DNA of 64,000 nucleotides from contig OU744720.1 in NCBI GenBank assembly GCA_916613615.1, positions 75,047,338 through 75,111,337 on the forward strand, written 5' to 3'. Within the stretch, counting starts at the first letter, position 1, and the number at the start of each line of letters is the position of its first letter. The translations under genes were made by a program, and so were the position numbers. This DNA is from Steromphala cineraria (Eukaryota > Mollusca > Gastropoda > Trochida > Trochidae). Shown piece by piece: positions 1 through 12,835 of the stretch. The notes beneath the pieces were generated by a model. That model ran no database searches, was not told the origin of the DNA, and worked only from the letters and a program-made list of their open reading frames with translations.

Positions 1-1934
1 CCAAATTGGAACAGGGGGTTCTTTTCAGTTTGTGAAGCCGCTGCGTTTGAATGTTTACCACAAGCATGCTAGTTTCTAGCAGCAAGCCTTGAAAAAAATT
101 GGAGCTGTAAAAATTGATTGACGAATTGAGAAGGTCGCCGATTGAATTAAAAGCTGCTCGAAACTAATTATGGTGGATTTTGTGATAGTTTTACGTGACT
201 TTTTATCCCATCTCTTCAATTTCTTTCTCCACAGTGTCACAAGTGGAAGTCTCAGGGTGTGCATTTTAGCAACTAAATCAATAGAGTTCCTTCAGAGAGG
301 CAAGGATGGTCTAGCATTGACCCAGTCTGTACCGAGTGACTGACACGGGCTTAAATATCATATTGTAGTTCTGTCCGATTCGGCTCTCCCGCTTCTGATA
401 CGTCAATTGCAAATTAAAGACAAGAATACTCCGACATTACACTAGACCTTATAGATCTGGTCGTTCCAGAGACACTGACAGGAATTCGAAGGTGACTAGA
501 TGACAAATTTTTGCTCAAGATTTTGTTATTTTCAGCCAAACCATTATATCAATATCATCTTCTTCCATGGTACGTTCATGACGGTTATCTGATTATGACA
601 TAACAAAATATAATACCAGCACTCTTTTCACATGGAAATTGTGATATCGTTTTTATCATTATTGTAAATCGTTCACTGCAATATTGTTTAAACAAGTTAT
701 GAGACTGGATATGAGATTGACAGCCACAAAAGACAGATTTTAGCTATTTTGTGATAATAGATAAAAACAGTTATCTACAAACTAACCCAACAAACATTTT
801 GTTGTTTAAAAGTTTTTAATATATCTATAATTAAAATAAATCACAAGTAGCATTATCTTTAACGGATAATGGCATCCATAAATCTTACTTTGAGAAGTAT
901 CTACGCATGTGTAAATTTATTAGACATACGATACCATAAGCAGAGTTAAACAGTTCCAGAGTGTTGGTGTTCCTATATCGTAACTCATATCTTTATCTAT
1001 GTCCGTCTGTCCCCGATGGTATAAATGGTATACTAATGATAATTATCAAATTGAAACAGGAAACCAAGAACGGATGTGTATACTGTGTAGAGCCTCGGGT
1101 TTGTTAATGTGGCAATTTGAGATATTTCGTTAAGTTTGAAAATATATATAGGAGAAAATTCATTCTGAAGATGATATTGTAAACATAACGTTATTTGACA
1201 TTTCTTATCTTACAGTTTCTTGAGGGTTGACATTTTACTATATATCAAATGGCATCGATCCTGACAAACTATGTTTCGAAAAATATAATACGCGGAATTG
1301 AATTTCATTATATTATCTTCGAAACTTTGAGTTGTCGCCTGTTTAAAGTGAAAGTCATACTGATACGAATGATAATTTTGAAAAAACTAATAAATGTTTC
1401 AACCCATTGAGATTATCTCCATCAGTTTTCCCTATGAAGCCAACCTGTCTTTGTAACTTCGTGATAAGCAAGTATTGGTGAATAACGCCTATTGCCTTTT
1501 CTAAAATACAATAATTGCCGTTTGTGCGAATGATAATGATGTTCTGCTGAGCAAGCAATTATAACATATGGGCTATATCTACATCAACACAAAACCATCG
1601 CTTGAGACCAAAGCTAATCGCTTACTTACGAGTTATTTAGAATTTCGATAAGCACCGAAAGGTGAACTGACGTCTGATCTATCAAGGTCCTATTAGCATT
1701 AGTAAGACTTCCCATCAATAACCCGAGGCTTACGACTTGCCCAGTCAAGAGAGAACTTCATCAATTAGAACATTGTATTATTTCCCGGGTTTCGTGGTTT
1801 CTCAACGTTACGTTTGATATAACACCCTTCTTATGATATAATAACATTTTATTGTTGGCCTCTTTTTTGCCGAATCTATCAAAGAAATTACTCATAACTT
1901 TTTATACGTGTCGCAAAAACGCAAAATGATAGTC
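1..1934. other. gene-free AT-rich stretch
   Basis: I see no exon, RNA gene or recognisable repeat here. The open frames are short, lack splice context, and look like chance frames in AT-rich DNA. If the minus-strand gene starting at 5406 extends this far, this would be intron 1 or later, but nothing in the sequence shows that. Confidence 0.5.
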
Positions 1935-1938
1935 TTAA

Positions 1939-2339
1939 AGTGGCCGACCTATCGGTGTTCGATTCGCCATTTAAATTTCGGAAAAATGACATGCAAAAAG
2001 TGCTGTATTGCTACAGGTTTTACAATATGATAACATTAAACTGAATGTATTGACAGATTAACTACACATCTACAACTTATCTTTGCTAAAACTTATCAAA
2101 GATGCTTTATAATGGCGTTGTAATGTTTTTCACACTGGTAGTTCAGATGGCTTCACTTCTCATTGTGGTTGTTTTTAACTGAGTCTGTATACTTCTGTAT
2201 CAAGTTGTCGAAAGTTAATTGACAAATAACTACCAAATGAAACATGTTTCAATTGGATCGTGCTATAATCATGTACTTATAAATAAATGGGATGTCCAAT
2301 TTGTTTCCACAAACAATAGGACTGTCCCTTTAATTAGTT
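1939..2339. mobile_element. TTAA-flanked MITE, family 1, copy 1
   Basis: A 401-bp non-coding element lies between two TTAA tetranucleotides (1935-1938 and 2340-2343). Its ends form an imperfect inverted repeat: AGTGGCCGACCTAT at the left, and AGGGACAGTCCTAT when the right end is read on the other strand (10 of 14 match). A related copy with the same order of internal words (for example TGTATTGACAGATTAA and TCATGTACTTATAA) lies at 19219-19563. TTAA duplication is typical of piggyBac and Kolobok transposons. The AAAGKG start resembles T2/Kolobok-type MITEs, but this is inference from the ends only. Confidence 0.7.
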
Positions 2340-2424
2340 TAGTGTTAGAAGAAGGGATTTGGAGTTTAACGTCGCCTCTAAGAATTTTCAGTTATGTCAC
2401 GCTTACTAATTTTATTCCAGGAAG

Positions 2425-2625
2425 AAAGCAGGCCACACTATTTTGGCTATGCATTGCGGCGGAACCTGCGACCATCGGTTGACACTAGCGAACCATGGGT
2501 CCTTTTGCGCTGAAATTCAGTTTAGCATTGCACCCAAACCACACTGCGTGAAAACAAATGTTGCCGAGCCCTTAGCGGGATCCGAACCCGAACTCTTTCA
2601 ATTTACTGATACTACGAGACAGTTT
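2425..2625 (-). mobile_element. old, diverged tRNA-derived SINE fragment
   Basis: This stretch aligns by eye with the body of the SINE at 8591-8891, also on the minus strand. Shared words include GGCTATGCATTGCGG, AACCTGCGA, GCATTGCACCCAAACC and a degenerate B-box region (GGGATCCGAACCC). It is more diverged than the other copies, has no clear target duplication, and its tRNA head is degraded. It is best read as an ancient truncated insertion. Confidence 0.65.
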
Positions 2626-4980
2626 ACATCATGTACAAACGGTGGTTGAGATAATCAACAACCTGGTACATGGTGAAGCACAACATATTATTCTCGATTA
2701 TCTCTTGCAAAAGGAAAGAAAATCTTTTAAAAATGTTTTACCTTCGGTTGTTTAGTAAATGTGCATGCGTTATAAAACTAAAAGTAACACTAACATAATT
2801 TCCAAAAGCCAAGAAATATATCGGCGTTTACTCTCTACTTTGAAAACCAACAAATATCACGTTTCACGCCGATTCAAAACTTGATAGTTTTTATCAGTAA
2901 AAATTGCTGTATTGATGTTACCAGGTCGCCAATTACTGCTATGAGAGCTTTAAAAAAAGCTACTTGACATATTTTTTCTGTCGGGGTTTCAAGAAGGTTG
3001 ACAGCACGTCTCTTCAGGAGTAACAACTTTATGCTTTAAAGTCGTGACTTTGAAGCCAGACGAAAAAACTAAATTGTGACGGTATCTCCCAGCGATTTAA
3101 ACTGAGAATCTGCAAATGATACATTTACGATGTCAACATGTTCGGTAGAATAAAAAAGAATCAAAACTTTACATAAACGTATATGAAATATGACACTGAA
3201 GTATTCTGACCTATAGCTGGCAAGTAAATAAGCGATTGAAAATTCGCAACAAATTAATTAAAATATTTATCATAAAAAATATTTCAGACAAAAATCTAAT
3301 TAAACAAGTATCCATTTCATCGGATATTCCATGTATAAAAACGCAAATAATTGATCTTTGACGACATTTCATATCATTTGACGTTTTCCATAGGGGACGA
3401 AAAGGTAAAGAGGATTGGACTTGAAAATTGAGCACAAGGTCGATATGTAGAGAGGGTTATTGATAATGCATGCAACACACAGGAAGACATTGCTGCTCTG
3501 GACGTGTCTCGTACACTAATGAGAATATACCACAGTGAGAATGGACTGACTCTAAAATAGTCCCAACTTCAAACACATACTTTGATTAAATTGTACAGGG
3601 CAATTAGCAACATATTTATATGCGAGAAGATGGTTCTTAGAGACAGGATCTCACTTTTATCTCCAACAGACATCACTTCACTAATTTGAAGTATATTCAT
3701 TAATCATCAGCAATGTTTCAAGTCCAGGTACTCAGCCACCGACAAAATCCCTAAATCATTGATGATTAAGTTATCTTTTCCCCAATCTCTACGTTCATTT
3801 ATTCAACATTAACGCTTCAGTGGATTCGAGTCAAACTCAATGACTTGAACAAAAAAGGCTGTCTCTGTAATGTATGATATTGATTTTACACAACGGACGA
3901 TATTGATTGTTAACAAAAAATGACATTTCTGAATTTCATTACTTTCAAACCCACATATACTCACTTAATAAAAACTGCCAAAAAATAGCTATTATTTAAA
4001 AAATCTGACGAATGGGATTCGTTTATTGAAAACGTGATTGAATTAAACAACCGCCTCCGGTCATATAGATGGAGTCAAATATCATTTTGTTTCCGCCGTG
4101 TTTTACAAGCATACCGCCTATCGTTAGCGAGTAATCATTTATTGATACATTAGCAACATTTGAGATTAGACAGGAGAGATAGCATCAGTTAGCACCTACC
4201 GAGGACCAGAACCCGAGGAACACAGAGTAAACTCACTCCAACACGCGATGTGTATGTACCCAAGAAACCAAAGTCTATTAATATTGATCCGGCTTTGAAG
4301 ATATCTGTTGATTGAAATATTTCCCTTTCATTCTAAGTCAACTCATCCTGAACAATATTTATATGAGAGCCTAAACAACCATTAAATATCAGTAGATAAG
4401 CATCTCTGTGTTTACTGTCAGGACACGACGTACATTTACATTATTGGAATGTAAGAGGAATATAATCAATAGTGTATCAGAACCAGGGCTGCTCGATATG
4501 CCAACAGTCGCTGATGACAGTTTAAACGCCATCAAGGAAGTATGACGCTGTGAAACAATTGAATCCAATAAAGTTACATTGTTGTTAGTCAATACCAATC
4601 TTTATTGCCCTTTTCGGTACACTGTTGCATCAAGTTCCTGCCCTGCATTCCATGTCCTAATGGCATTAAAGCTGTTTTGGTCAGGAGCTGAAAGGCTACT
4701 TTAAGCAACATCTATTCTTATGACCAATCCCCCTGGTATCCGGTTCCACCAGGATTGAACATTAAAAGTCGTTTCAAATGACATGAAGCGGTAGAAATTA
4801 TATATGTGCGCATTCTTTTTAAGAACTTTTTAATACAAGTTTAATCAATATTGTAATTCAATAATACGTTATTTCTGTCCAGTAGATAACTCAATATCTA
4901 AGTGTAACTAAAGAGCGCTGTTAAACAATTTACGATAAATATTTAAAAGCTAACGTCTCTAAGCTAAGCAACCAACAAGA
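2626..4980. other. no gene seen; probably intronic
   Basis: AT-rich sequence without a convincing exon on either strand. If the first exon at 5017-5406 (minus) belongs to a functional gene, this is the start of its first intron. I found no acceptor followed by a TNF-like or collagen-like frame here, so the next exon probably lies beyond the left edge of the window. Confidence 0.45.
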
Positions 4981-5016
4981 TTAAATGTTATATTTGAGCA
5001 AAATAAAAATACTCAC

Positions 5017-5406
5017 CGAATTACGTGGCTTGTTCTTCCACCACTCAAACGTATCATACTTGTAATCCCCTTGTAATGAAGAACGCTTTTCCCGTTTGCG
5101 TTTTGGACCCACTTTTGGGACCGATTTTGATTTCGATTCTTGAAAGTTAACAGCAGGAGGTTTAGACTCAACGTATAGTGTCTCCTCTAATACCTCCACA
5201 CGTTTCTCACTGACCCTGTGTACTCTCAACACTCTCAGGTCCTCGTGTAATCGCGTAATCTCAGAGTATCCATACCACAGTGAAACCCCGAATAAAGCAG
5301 TCAAAATGAGTGTGAGGATATACAACAAGCGAATATGAATCACAATATTTGTCGTCTCCTGTGGAGTTTTCTCTTGAGTAACTGTCTCAGTCTTTGAGTG
5401 TGACAT
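5017..5406 (-). CDS. first coding exon of a type II membrane protein (TNF-ligand-like architecture)
   Basis: An ATG at 5406 with A at -3 opens a 130-codon exon. It ends exactly in phase 0 at a consensus donor (TCG|GTGAGT, donor at 5016-5011), after which the frame becomes hydrophobic nonsense and stops. The protein has a polar N-terminal tail (residues 1-20), one membrane segment (about 21-47, IVIHIRLLYILTLILTALFG onward) and no signal peptide. A charged heptad-like stalk follows (about 49-80), then a basic cluster PKRKREKR (101-108) that fits a furin-type site. Type II topology, stalk and furin site are the layout of TNF-superfamily ligands such as ectodysplasin, and also of transmembrane collagens. 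The diagnostic C-terminal domain would be on later exons not visible in the window. It is the only clear single-copy host coding exon here. The function is inferred from architecture alone. Confidence 0.6.
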
Positions 5407-5594
5407 TGTGGACGAAGGATTGATTATGTCCCGGAATATCGCTGAAATCCGAGATCAGAGCGCTGGCGACGACTGTGTTCCAGGAAGGTGGTCCAGCTTA
5501 CATAGTGACAACCTTCTGGCTGTAGAACAATTTCACTTGTATTCGAGCCGAGTTGCTTCTACATCTCCTCTAATCGCCGAGGTATCTTCTTCCT

Positions 5595-5601
5595 CTTTAT
5601 A
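5595..5601 (-). promoter_or_regulatory. candidate TATA box for the minus-strand gene
   Basis: Read on the minus strand this is TATAAAG, about 190 bases upstream of the ATG at 5406. A start site some 25-30 bases downstream would give a 5' leader of roughly 160 bases. The surrounding leader is less AT-rich than the flanks. This is a motif match only. Confidence 0.3.
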
Positions 5602-7843
5602 GCATGCTATCTTATCTCTACTGACGTGATATATTCTATTACCAATCTATAACGGCCAGTTAATGTTTGCTAAAGGTAAAAGGACGGATACCGGTAAGTC
5701 GGATACAATCAAAGTGAGCACTGCTATATAGTAGCAGTAAAGTTCAATAAACTGTAGGAGATTAATGTGAGTATGTAACGGCAGAATGGGAGAAGCCGGT
5801 ATGAGAATCGTGCTACACACCTCCGCATTCCACACACATGTCTCCTCGATATCTGCTGTAACTCCTCTCCAAAGGATGAGTGCGAGTGGAAAGAAGCCAA
5901 AAGAAAAAAGTATCCAGATGCAGATTTATGTCACGTAGGTTGCGCCCACTGATCGGTGTGAGGGGGTCTCTCTTTACATGTATTCACCTCCCCGTCTCAT
6001 CACCGATTTACTAAACGATTTCCTTTAATCCTGATGAGTGTCTTTAATAATGATTCTCAACACAAGACGGACTCTAACTGTCTGTCAACAGGCACTCAGG
6101 GATGACCGAAAGGATAAATTGGCTATCAATTATAGGCGCGGTAGTCAAGACGGAGCTTTTATCTGCAGAAGGTGTTGGCGAACGCTCTGTTATGACGGGT
6201 TTGGATCTTGCGCATTGATCTGCTGAGACGCAATTTCATTACGTTAGAACACTTAAGCTAGCAGTTCCCGTTTGTGTCTCTTGAACCAGTCCACCAAGGA
6301 ACTCTTTTGTCTTGTGCATGGCCCATGTAATCCCAACATGCGGGTTCAGCAATGAAGGAGAGTTTGGGTCGGTGTCAAGAATGGAGGTGGCTCTTCGACC
6401 CCCATCAATAATTTAATCCCCCACAATTTGTTGATAGAGTGAATCAATACAGCAGTTAACTACCGAAACGCTCCAACGTCTATTGTCAAGCTCCTTCCCT
6501 TCCAATCCGCAACACGTCGTCTCTCCTCCACTTAAACCCGGAGATGAATTGAGTGAAACGTCGAATGAAGCTAAGTCGTCAGAATTAATATTTAATATCT
6601 TCAAATGTCAAAACGATGTCCCCGCATATGCAAAGTACGCATTTCCGTAGCAATGTCTTCTTTCATGTTCTTTTAAAGATTCATTTAAATTGTATCAGAA
6701 TGATGAATGTATGTTTCCGCCCCTATGGCATGTTGATCAGAAGGGTTGTAAGAGCGTGTTGACAGACGAGTAGAGGCGACCCCAACTCATATGTATCTCC
6801 TTCTAGTCTTCGCTTAGCAAAATGTCTGATCGCCTTCAGAAGCATTTACGGCGATGTATCAAAATTCACATGAAACCCTACGATTGATCTCTCTGTCAAC
6901 TTCGCTATTTAAAAGGCCCGAACTTGACCGCGATTGATACATATACTTATCAGCCTTGGCTCGTATTAGGCACGTCTGACTTGGCGTCTATTTAATACGT
7001 GTAGTGTCCTTCAGTTACACCAGAAGCATCTTAATTCTTGTCTCTTCAGCATGACCCACTGTCAAAGCTCAAATGCTGTGGGCAGCGTCTATATTATCTA
7101 ATAAAAGCGAGCACAGCGGGTGTCAATGTTCGGCGACACGGAATAACACAATGTTTGATTGAAGGCTTTGTATCCGGATCGAACTCGGCCTTTCACGGAG
7201 GACAGGTCTGTATGTTCCCAGTGAAACAAGCAACCACGGTGCAGAGATTGGAGCTGATTTATTCCTCGTTCTAGGTTTCCGTTGTTGAGGCCATAAAACT
7301 CGCCAAGATAATTGGTAACATGTCGACGACAAGCACTCCACCGAGGGCTAATGTGAGAGAAAAAATATCAACTGCAGAACATCTCTGTGGTAATGGTTCG
7401 TGAGTAATCCTTTTGAACCTGGCGTAATCGTTCAATAATATTTTGATAAGAGGAGTTTGTTTAGGTTCATCACATGATGTGCTCTGGAGGTGGCTTTTCA
7501 ATGTTAAATTGGATATCGGTACACAGAACAAACATGAAATATTGGAAATTGTTATTAAAAATATTCGATGAAGATTAATAACTTTATAATCTTGCCAAAA
7601 TTAAACACTTGCTGAAACGAAATAAACAAATTTGCAATGATATGTTTGAAGTTGAATTTTTCGAAACCTTAGTACAAAAAACAAAGTTAACGCTTTTCAT
7701 GTCAATAGGGACACTTTTATTTTGATCATAGTCTTCCCAAGGTTCAGTAAAGCTATTATTGTCGTTAATAAGACAAATTGTAAACTTGAACCAGTTCAAA
7801 TTGACAGGATATTGCTTTCAAAACGTCTATCTGTTAACCCCCC
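5602..7843. other. single-copy, moderately GC-rich flank without a clear gene
   Basis: This region lies upstream of the minus-strand exon and has a more balanced base composition than the rest of the window. Several short open frames exist on both strands, for example minus 7271-7531 with a hydrophobic stretch. They overlap one another, many lack an ATG start, and they resemble nothing I know. Upstream regulatory sequence or non-coding exons are possible. Confidence 0.4.
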
Positions 7844-8106
7844 TGTAACAGAGTGTTCCTAGTTTTGTTTGTGTACATATTTGTTTGTTTGTGACCTTTA
7901 AGTTAAATTTACAGCTAAGACTAGGATACTACGCTAGATAACTCGAGCGTGATACGTGCGCTGTATTTACAGAATTATATATCCTCATTACTGAGAGTAT
8001 AGAGAGAAGATATATGTTACAATATCAACAAACCGACCGAGTTCTCTGTTTGAAAACACATCAGAATTTGTTTAAAATAAAGCTTCAAACCGAAGTAAGG
8101 TATACA
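7844..8106 (+). mobile_element. possible solo LTR
   Basis: This segment starts TGTAACAGAGTG, contains an AATAAA-type signal (AAAATAAAGCTTC near 8074), and ends in TATACA. The layout resembles the R and U5 part of Gypsy-type LTRs. There is no primer binding site after it, no second LTR in the window and no clear target duplication, so the call is weak. Confidence 0.2.
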
Positions 8107-8576
8107 TTTAGTATGATTAATATCATTTGATTTAATCACTTTTTCTTTATTACTTGTTTAACCCTTAGTCCTTATAAAATCCTATTAAAGTTAAGGACCG
8201 AACGTTGTTCGTATAAAATCTATGACCACATTTTTATCTACGATATTGAGCCATATGAAAACGATATTAAATCACTTAATAACTGTAAATACGTCCGATA
8301 TAGTATGTTTATAAGGAGGGCCTGTGACGGAGTTCTGAGTCAAATTATGTCATGTTTAAATTGATAAGACAGTTTTTCATTTAGTTTTCATTCATTCCGA
8401 GGTTACTGCGTTTAGTCCAAGGACACGTCTTGCTTGATGTGATTGATATGATGTCCTAGATATAATCCGGGCTTAGACCTTTTGAGTTTTCTGAAGCTTT
8501 GGAACTGATGATAAGCATACACTCAAGAGCAAGCTGTTTCCGCAGTCGGGTCTAGACCAAACATGAGGGTTACCAG
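8107..8576. other. no feature seen
   Basis: AT-rich sequence between the possible LTR and the SINE, with no coding or structural signal that I can support. Confidence 0.4.
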
Positions 8577-8590
8577 AGACTTCACACTGA

Positions 8591-8891
8591 GGTGAGGTTA
8601 TGTGGGGTTTAATGCCGCTTTCAAGATTATTTCACTTATGTCGCGGCTGCTAGTATTATTGCAGGGAGATCGCCAGCAAGACCACTGTGGCTATGCATTG
8701 CGGTGAAACCTGCGAGCTTCGGCTGGAACTAGCAACCATGGGTGGTAATTCAGTGAAGCATTGCACCCAAACCTTACTGCGTGTAGAACAGTTCTCTACT
8801 GCAGACAAAGTTTCCGAGCCCATTGCGGGATTCAAACCACGGACCTCTTGATCCGAAGCCGAACGCGCTAACCACTGCGCTATTCCGCCCC
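8591..8891 (-). mobile_element. tRNA-derived SINE with 14-bp target duplication
   Basis: A 301-bp SINE on the minus strand, flanked by perfect direct repeats AGACTTCACACTGA (8577-8590 and 8892-8905). On the minus strand its head starts GGGGCGGAATAGCGCAGTGG, containing a pol III A box, followed by a B box GGTTTGAATCC. The body and the CCTCACC-type tail match the copy at 45598-45894. It lacks a coding region and would depend on a LINE for movement. Confidence 0.9.
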
Positions 8892-9187
8892 AGACTTCAC
8901 ACTGAAGGCTGATGTTTTGTGTAAGACCATACACCTTATTGAAAAGAGCAAAACCTTACATGTGTTGCCTGCTTTTGCCGAAGCGTGATTTGATATACAC
9001 ATCAAGTTCCTTACCTTTTTTTGTATATCCACTCTTAGATCCACTGATCCAATTATTAGAGACAGCGTCTAAGAGTGATACAATATTTACAGAATCTTTT
9101 GTTTTACTTGGTTGTAAGGGTCTAAAAATGCCGACACAATTTACCCTATATATTTTACCAAATATGACACATACAATTTATCGTATA

Positions 9188-9764
9188 CACTCAGGGGCAA
9201 AAGAAACGATACCAACTTTTCAAAAGAGTACAGAACAAAATCCTGTTGTAAATGAAATGCGACTACGAACCTTTGTGATAGGCACATTAGTTGTGAAGAA
9301 GTACTCACAATTTCAAACATCAAAGTATGATATTTATAACTGTATGACTGTTCAAATACACGAGGGGTCAAAAAACAGCTTTTTCAATGTTATTTTTTGT
9401 CATTATCTTTTGAATTGGAATAAAAAAAAATATGAAATGTAAAAATCTTATAAATATAAGATGTTATCAATATAAATAACCCGGGTAGAAGTGAATTTGT
9501 TCACGCATTTTGCCTATATGTTGGTTTAAAAACACACAAAAGGGTCATTTTCGCTTTCCTATCTCGTCTAGTTAAGGAGATTTTTAAACAGCGTTTTTTG
9601 AAAGGCCTGTATTTCAAAAGCGTTAACAGATATAACTTTGAAATTAAAAAATTAGTTCAGTTAGCTCTTGAAGACACGAATTAACCCAGTTTCAGCCGTA
9701 ACTATCACTCGTAGCTTAACCTATCATGTATTTTATATGGTATCGTTTCTTTTGCCCCTGAGTG
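9188..9764. mobile_element. TA-flanked DNA transposon relic or MITE with perfect 26-bp TIRs
   Basis: The left end 9188-9213 (beginning CACTCAGGGGCAAAAG) and the right end 9739-9764 are perfect 26-bp inverted repeats. TA lies on both sides (9186-9187 and 9765-9766). TA duplication with short TIRs is typical of the Tc1/mariner group. The 577-bp interior has no transposase frame, so it is non-autonomous. Perfect TIRs suggest fairly recent activity. Confidence 0.85.
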
Positions 9765-9766
9765 TA

Positions 9767-12462
9767 GATGTTACTAAAAATGACAAAATACAATAAATTG
9801 TATAGATGTTACCTAAAATTGACAGAATACGGCGAATTGATTGATCCAATGAAGCTGATGGATTCAAAAAGCATTTCCAAGTACAGACGTTGTCGGAAAT
9901 TCTGTGTTACTTGTGTTGACGACCAGTTATCTGTAGGGAATGAATACTCTTAAATGTACTTGTTGCACAATTATAAGATCATCTTGCCTATCCTGGCACA
10001 GTTTCTAAGAGCAAATAAATGATTTATTGCACATGCATTTGAGAAGCAAAAATATTCTTCTTCGTTTCCTTATGATTCTTTGAACCTACAGGGTCTTAAA
10101 ATAAAACATATTTTGCGAATTATTGATCCAAATTAAGATATTCAACTGTCAATGTTTGTTAGAGGGAACAGCTTTTAAGGCTAATTCAACAATTTATTTT
10201 TTCACTTGCCATCAAGACCAATTAGTAGTTTTTAACATGAGCATTCTTGCTGTAGATCTTTGAAGGGTGCGTCTATTGGATATTGCAGTCTATTCTCATC
10301 ACATTGTGTTCTAAACGCATTTGAAGTTTTAACATTTAGATTTGTAACTGACGAAAATTATTTTTTGGACAAGTCCTTAATTTTAACAAGTCTTGATAGC
10401 GTTAGTTTGACTTGAATTTTCAAATCCTCTATAGATTATTTCAAATGACACAAACGTTTCTGTGACTGATCTTGACAGGTCTTCGACTTATCAAAGGAAA
10501 AGCTTTTCACTTCAAAGGAGTTATCACGCAGCATTACGGGAATGAAAATGATAAGAAGACAAATGAACATGACACATGCAAATATGTTGTTCTTGGCATG
10601 AACATGTTCTCTTATCAAACGTAATACAATTAGTGACATTCAATGAGTCTTGAAACCATTGCAATAAGAATTTTGCTAGGAGAATTATCATCTTCAGTGC
10701 CTGTTGTATAATTACAACGGTTATTTATGTAACCGTATTCACCGAACAACTCGTTATCTAACACAGCAGGTATTGGAGAGAACTAGGTATTTTAGAATAT
10801 CTGACTTTGATATTGAACTTTGAAGCATTTAAGTGATCCTTTTTATTGTACATTTTACTTTGTAACAGACTATATAATGTTACGTTTAATTCAGAAAACA
10901 TGAATGAGCAATGTTTTTATCTACAGTGTAAACTCAAAACGATAAAAAAATCATCTGACCTATTTAGTATAGATTTTCATTTTCAGGATATAGAAAATTT
11001 AAATATTCACCATTTATGCTGTTTCAAAGAGATTAAATAGTATCCATGGTAACGCTGTTCTCGGAATGGTTCCATTGATTTTTAAAGTAACACTATACCT
11101 TTATTTGAAATAATTCATAGCTTCAAAGGTCGTTCAACATGAAATTCCTTTAAGAAAACTTATTTTGGAAATTTAAAAGTAAATTCATTTATATTTTTCT
11201 GTGCTGATTGTTCAAGCGGCATAGGCGATAACCACGAAATGTGACCTTCGCTGGTAATATATACAATTTATGATTTATACATCATTGCAACCCTGATTAA
11301 TCAGGCAAAATTATATTAAAGATGCTGTATCATACTTGCAATCTTTTAAAAAGTATTTTAATGTATTCGTTGTATTTTTAGAAAAATATAGCGACCAACC
11401 GAGGGAAAATCGGACCAAAATTCATTAAATATGAGATAATTTACCAAAATTACGGAAACGGCAGCCAACATAAAGGCGAATGAAGTGTGGCCATCTCACG
11501 ACTTTCGGTCTCTAAATATACGCTTGAAAACCGTTTTTGTCGCGCACGACTAGATTTTCTTTTCTTTTTCTCCGAATAAGGTATTCGTTGCTGCCAAAGT
11601 TGATACCCATCGAAGGCAAATACGCTACTTGTGACACGGTGTAAATCCTATACGCGTAATGATTACGTCACCGAGAGCGGATTCGTTAAATGCTATGCCC
11701 TTTCTACAAGGGGTACTGTGCTTTGAGCGTCGAACTAAGTATGTAATTGTTGATTAAACAATCTAAATATGATATCAAAATTTCGACGAAAGAGTTTTAT
11801 ACAAAGTGATGTATTTCTTTTCTCAATAGCTAAATTTCAGCCTGAACCGCATGCAAGTATGAAACAGCATCTTTAACACTCATCCTCTTATTGTGTTATG
11901 TATATCCCCATTGTTCGACTGCAATGTGATATTAGTAGAGGAAATAATGCAAAAGGTTAGTTTAGAGTAAATTAGTTATGAATGTGTTGCAGTTAATCTC
12001 GGTCGCAAAATTTTAGAAACTCATAATCAATCTAACGTAAATACGTTGTAGCGCTGAATATTTTAAATCTCCAAAAATTATGTAAAGGACTAACAAATCG
12101 AGATCAAATTGTCAATTCTTTAGAGGCAGCCCTCCCTTTGTCATTTTAATTAAGTTAAGTCATGCTTTACTTATGATGCAATATAATAAAGTAACCGTTA
12201 TTGCTAATAAATGTTTTACTATAAACATTTAAACGTTATCAATTTGTATGATAATTAAATACAAATGCTGCTTCGATCAGTACACATAAAAACTTGTTGG
12301 TTGAATTATATTCGACGACTTCATGTTCATATATTCTCAAACGGTGGCTGATGAAGCATAGAACGTATTCTTAAAATGTTATAATATACTGTAAGTTTAT
12401 TTTTCTATTTTGAAACGACAGACGGTGAATGGAAGTGTAAGCAATTACCCATGTTTTATGAA
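9767..12462. other. no gene seen
   Basis: AT-rich single-copy sequence. A weak two-copy tandem similarity occurs just after the TA element (about 9767-9840, words AGATGTTAC and AATTG repeated). The small open frames look random. Confidence 0.4.
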
Positions 12463-12466
12463 TTAA

Positions 12467-12831
12467 AGTGACACAGAGTATCTTTCTTAAAATTTTATTT
12501 GGTTTTGATAGCCTACAAAATATATATTATGCTGATTGAAGTTCATATCTCATCTCTGGACTTGCAAATATATCCACTTATGCATAATATCTCTAAAATG
12601 CTTGATTTTATGGAAAAATCAAGAAAACATTTTAAATACGTTTGATATTCGAAATTATGCATCCAATTAATCTACCTATTAGTTACAATACCTAATAAAC
12701 ACTATCGAATCGAATATATCTTCCTGTCAGCTTATTACAAGGTTTCAAATCAACAGTTAGTGGTTCCCGATGTAATAACATCGATTTCAAAATTTGACAT
12801 ATGTGATCCTATCAACATACTCTGTGTCTCT
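12467..12831. mobile_element. TTAA-flanked MITE, family 2, copy 1 (internally deleted)
   Basis: A 365-bp element between TTAA sites at 12463-12466 and 12832-12835. The left end is AGTGACACAGAGTATC; the right end on the opposite strand is AGAGACACAGAGTATG (14 of 16 match). It is nearly the same sequence as 16454-16935 but lacks an internal segment of about 125 bp present there. It has no coding capacity. Confidence 0.85.
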
Positions 12832-12835
12832 TTAA

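Noticed and set aside
7271..7531. 86-codon minus-strand frame with a hydrophobic segment
   Set aside because: It starts at a TTG, overlaps frames on both strands, lacks splice context, and shows no recognisable family.
8912..9442. 176-codon plus-strand frame
   Set aside because: It runs across the left TIR of the TA element into its interior, has no recognisable domain, and ends in AT-rich sequence. It is a chance frame.
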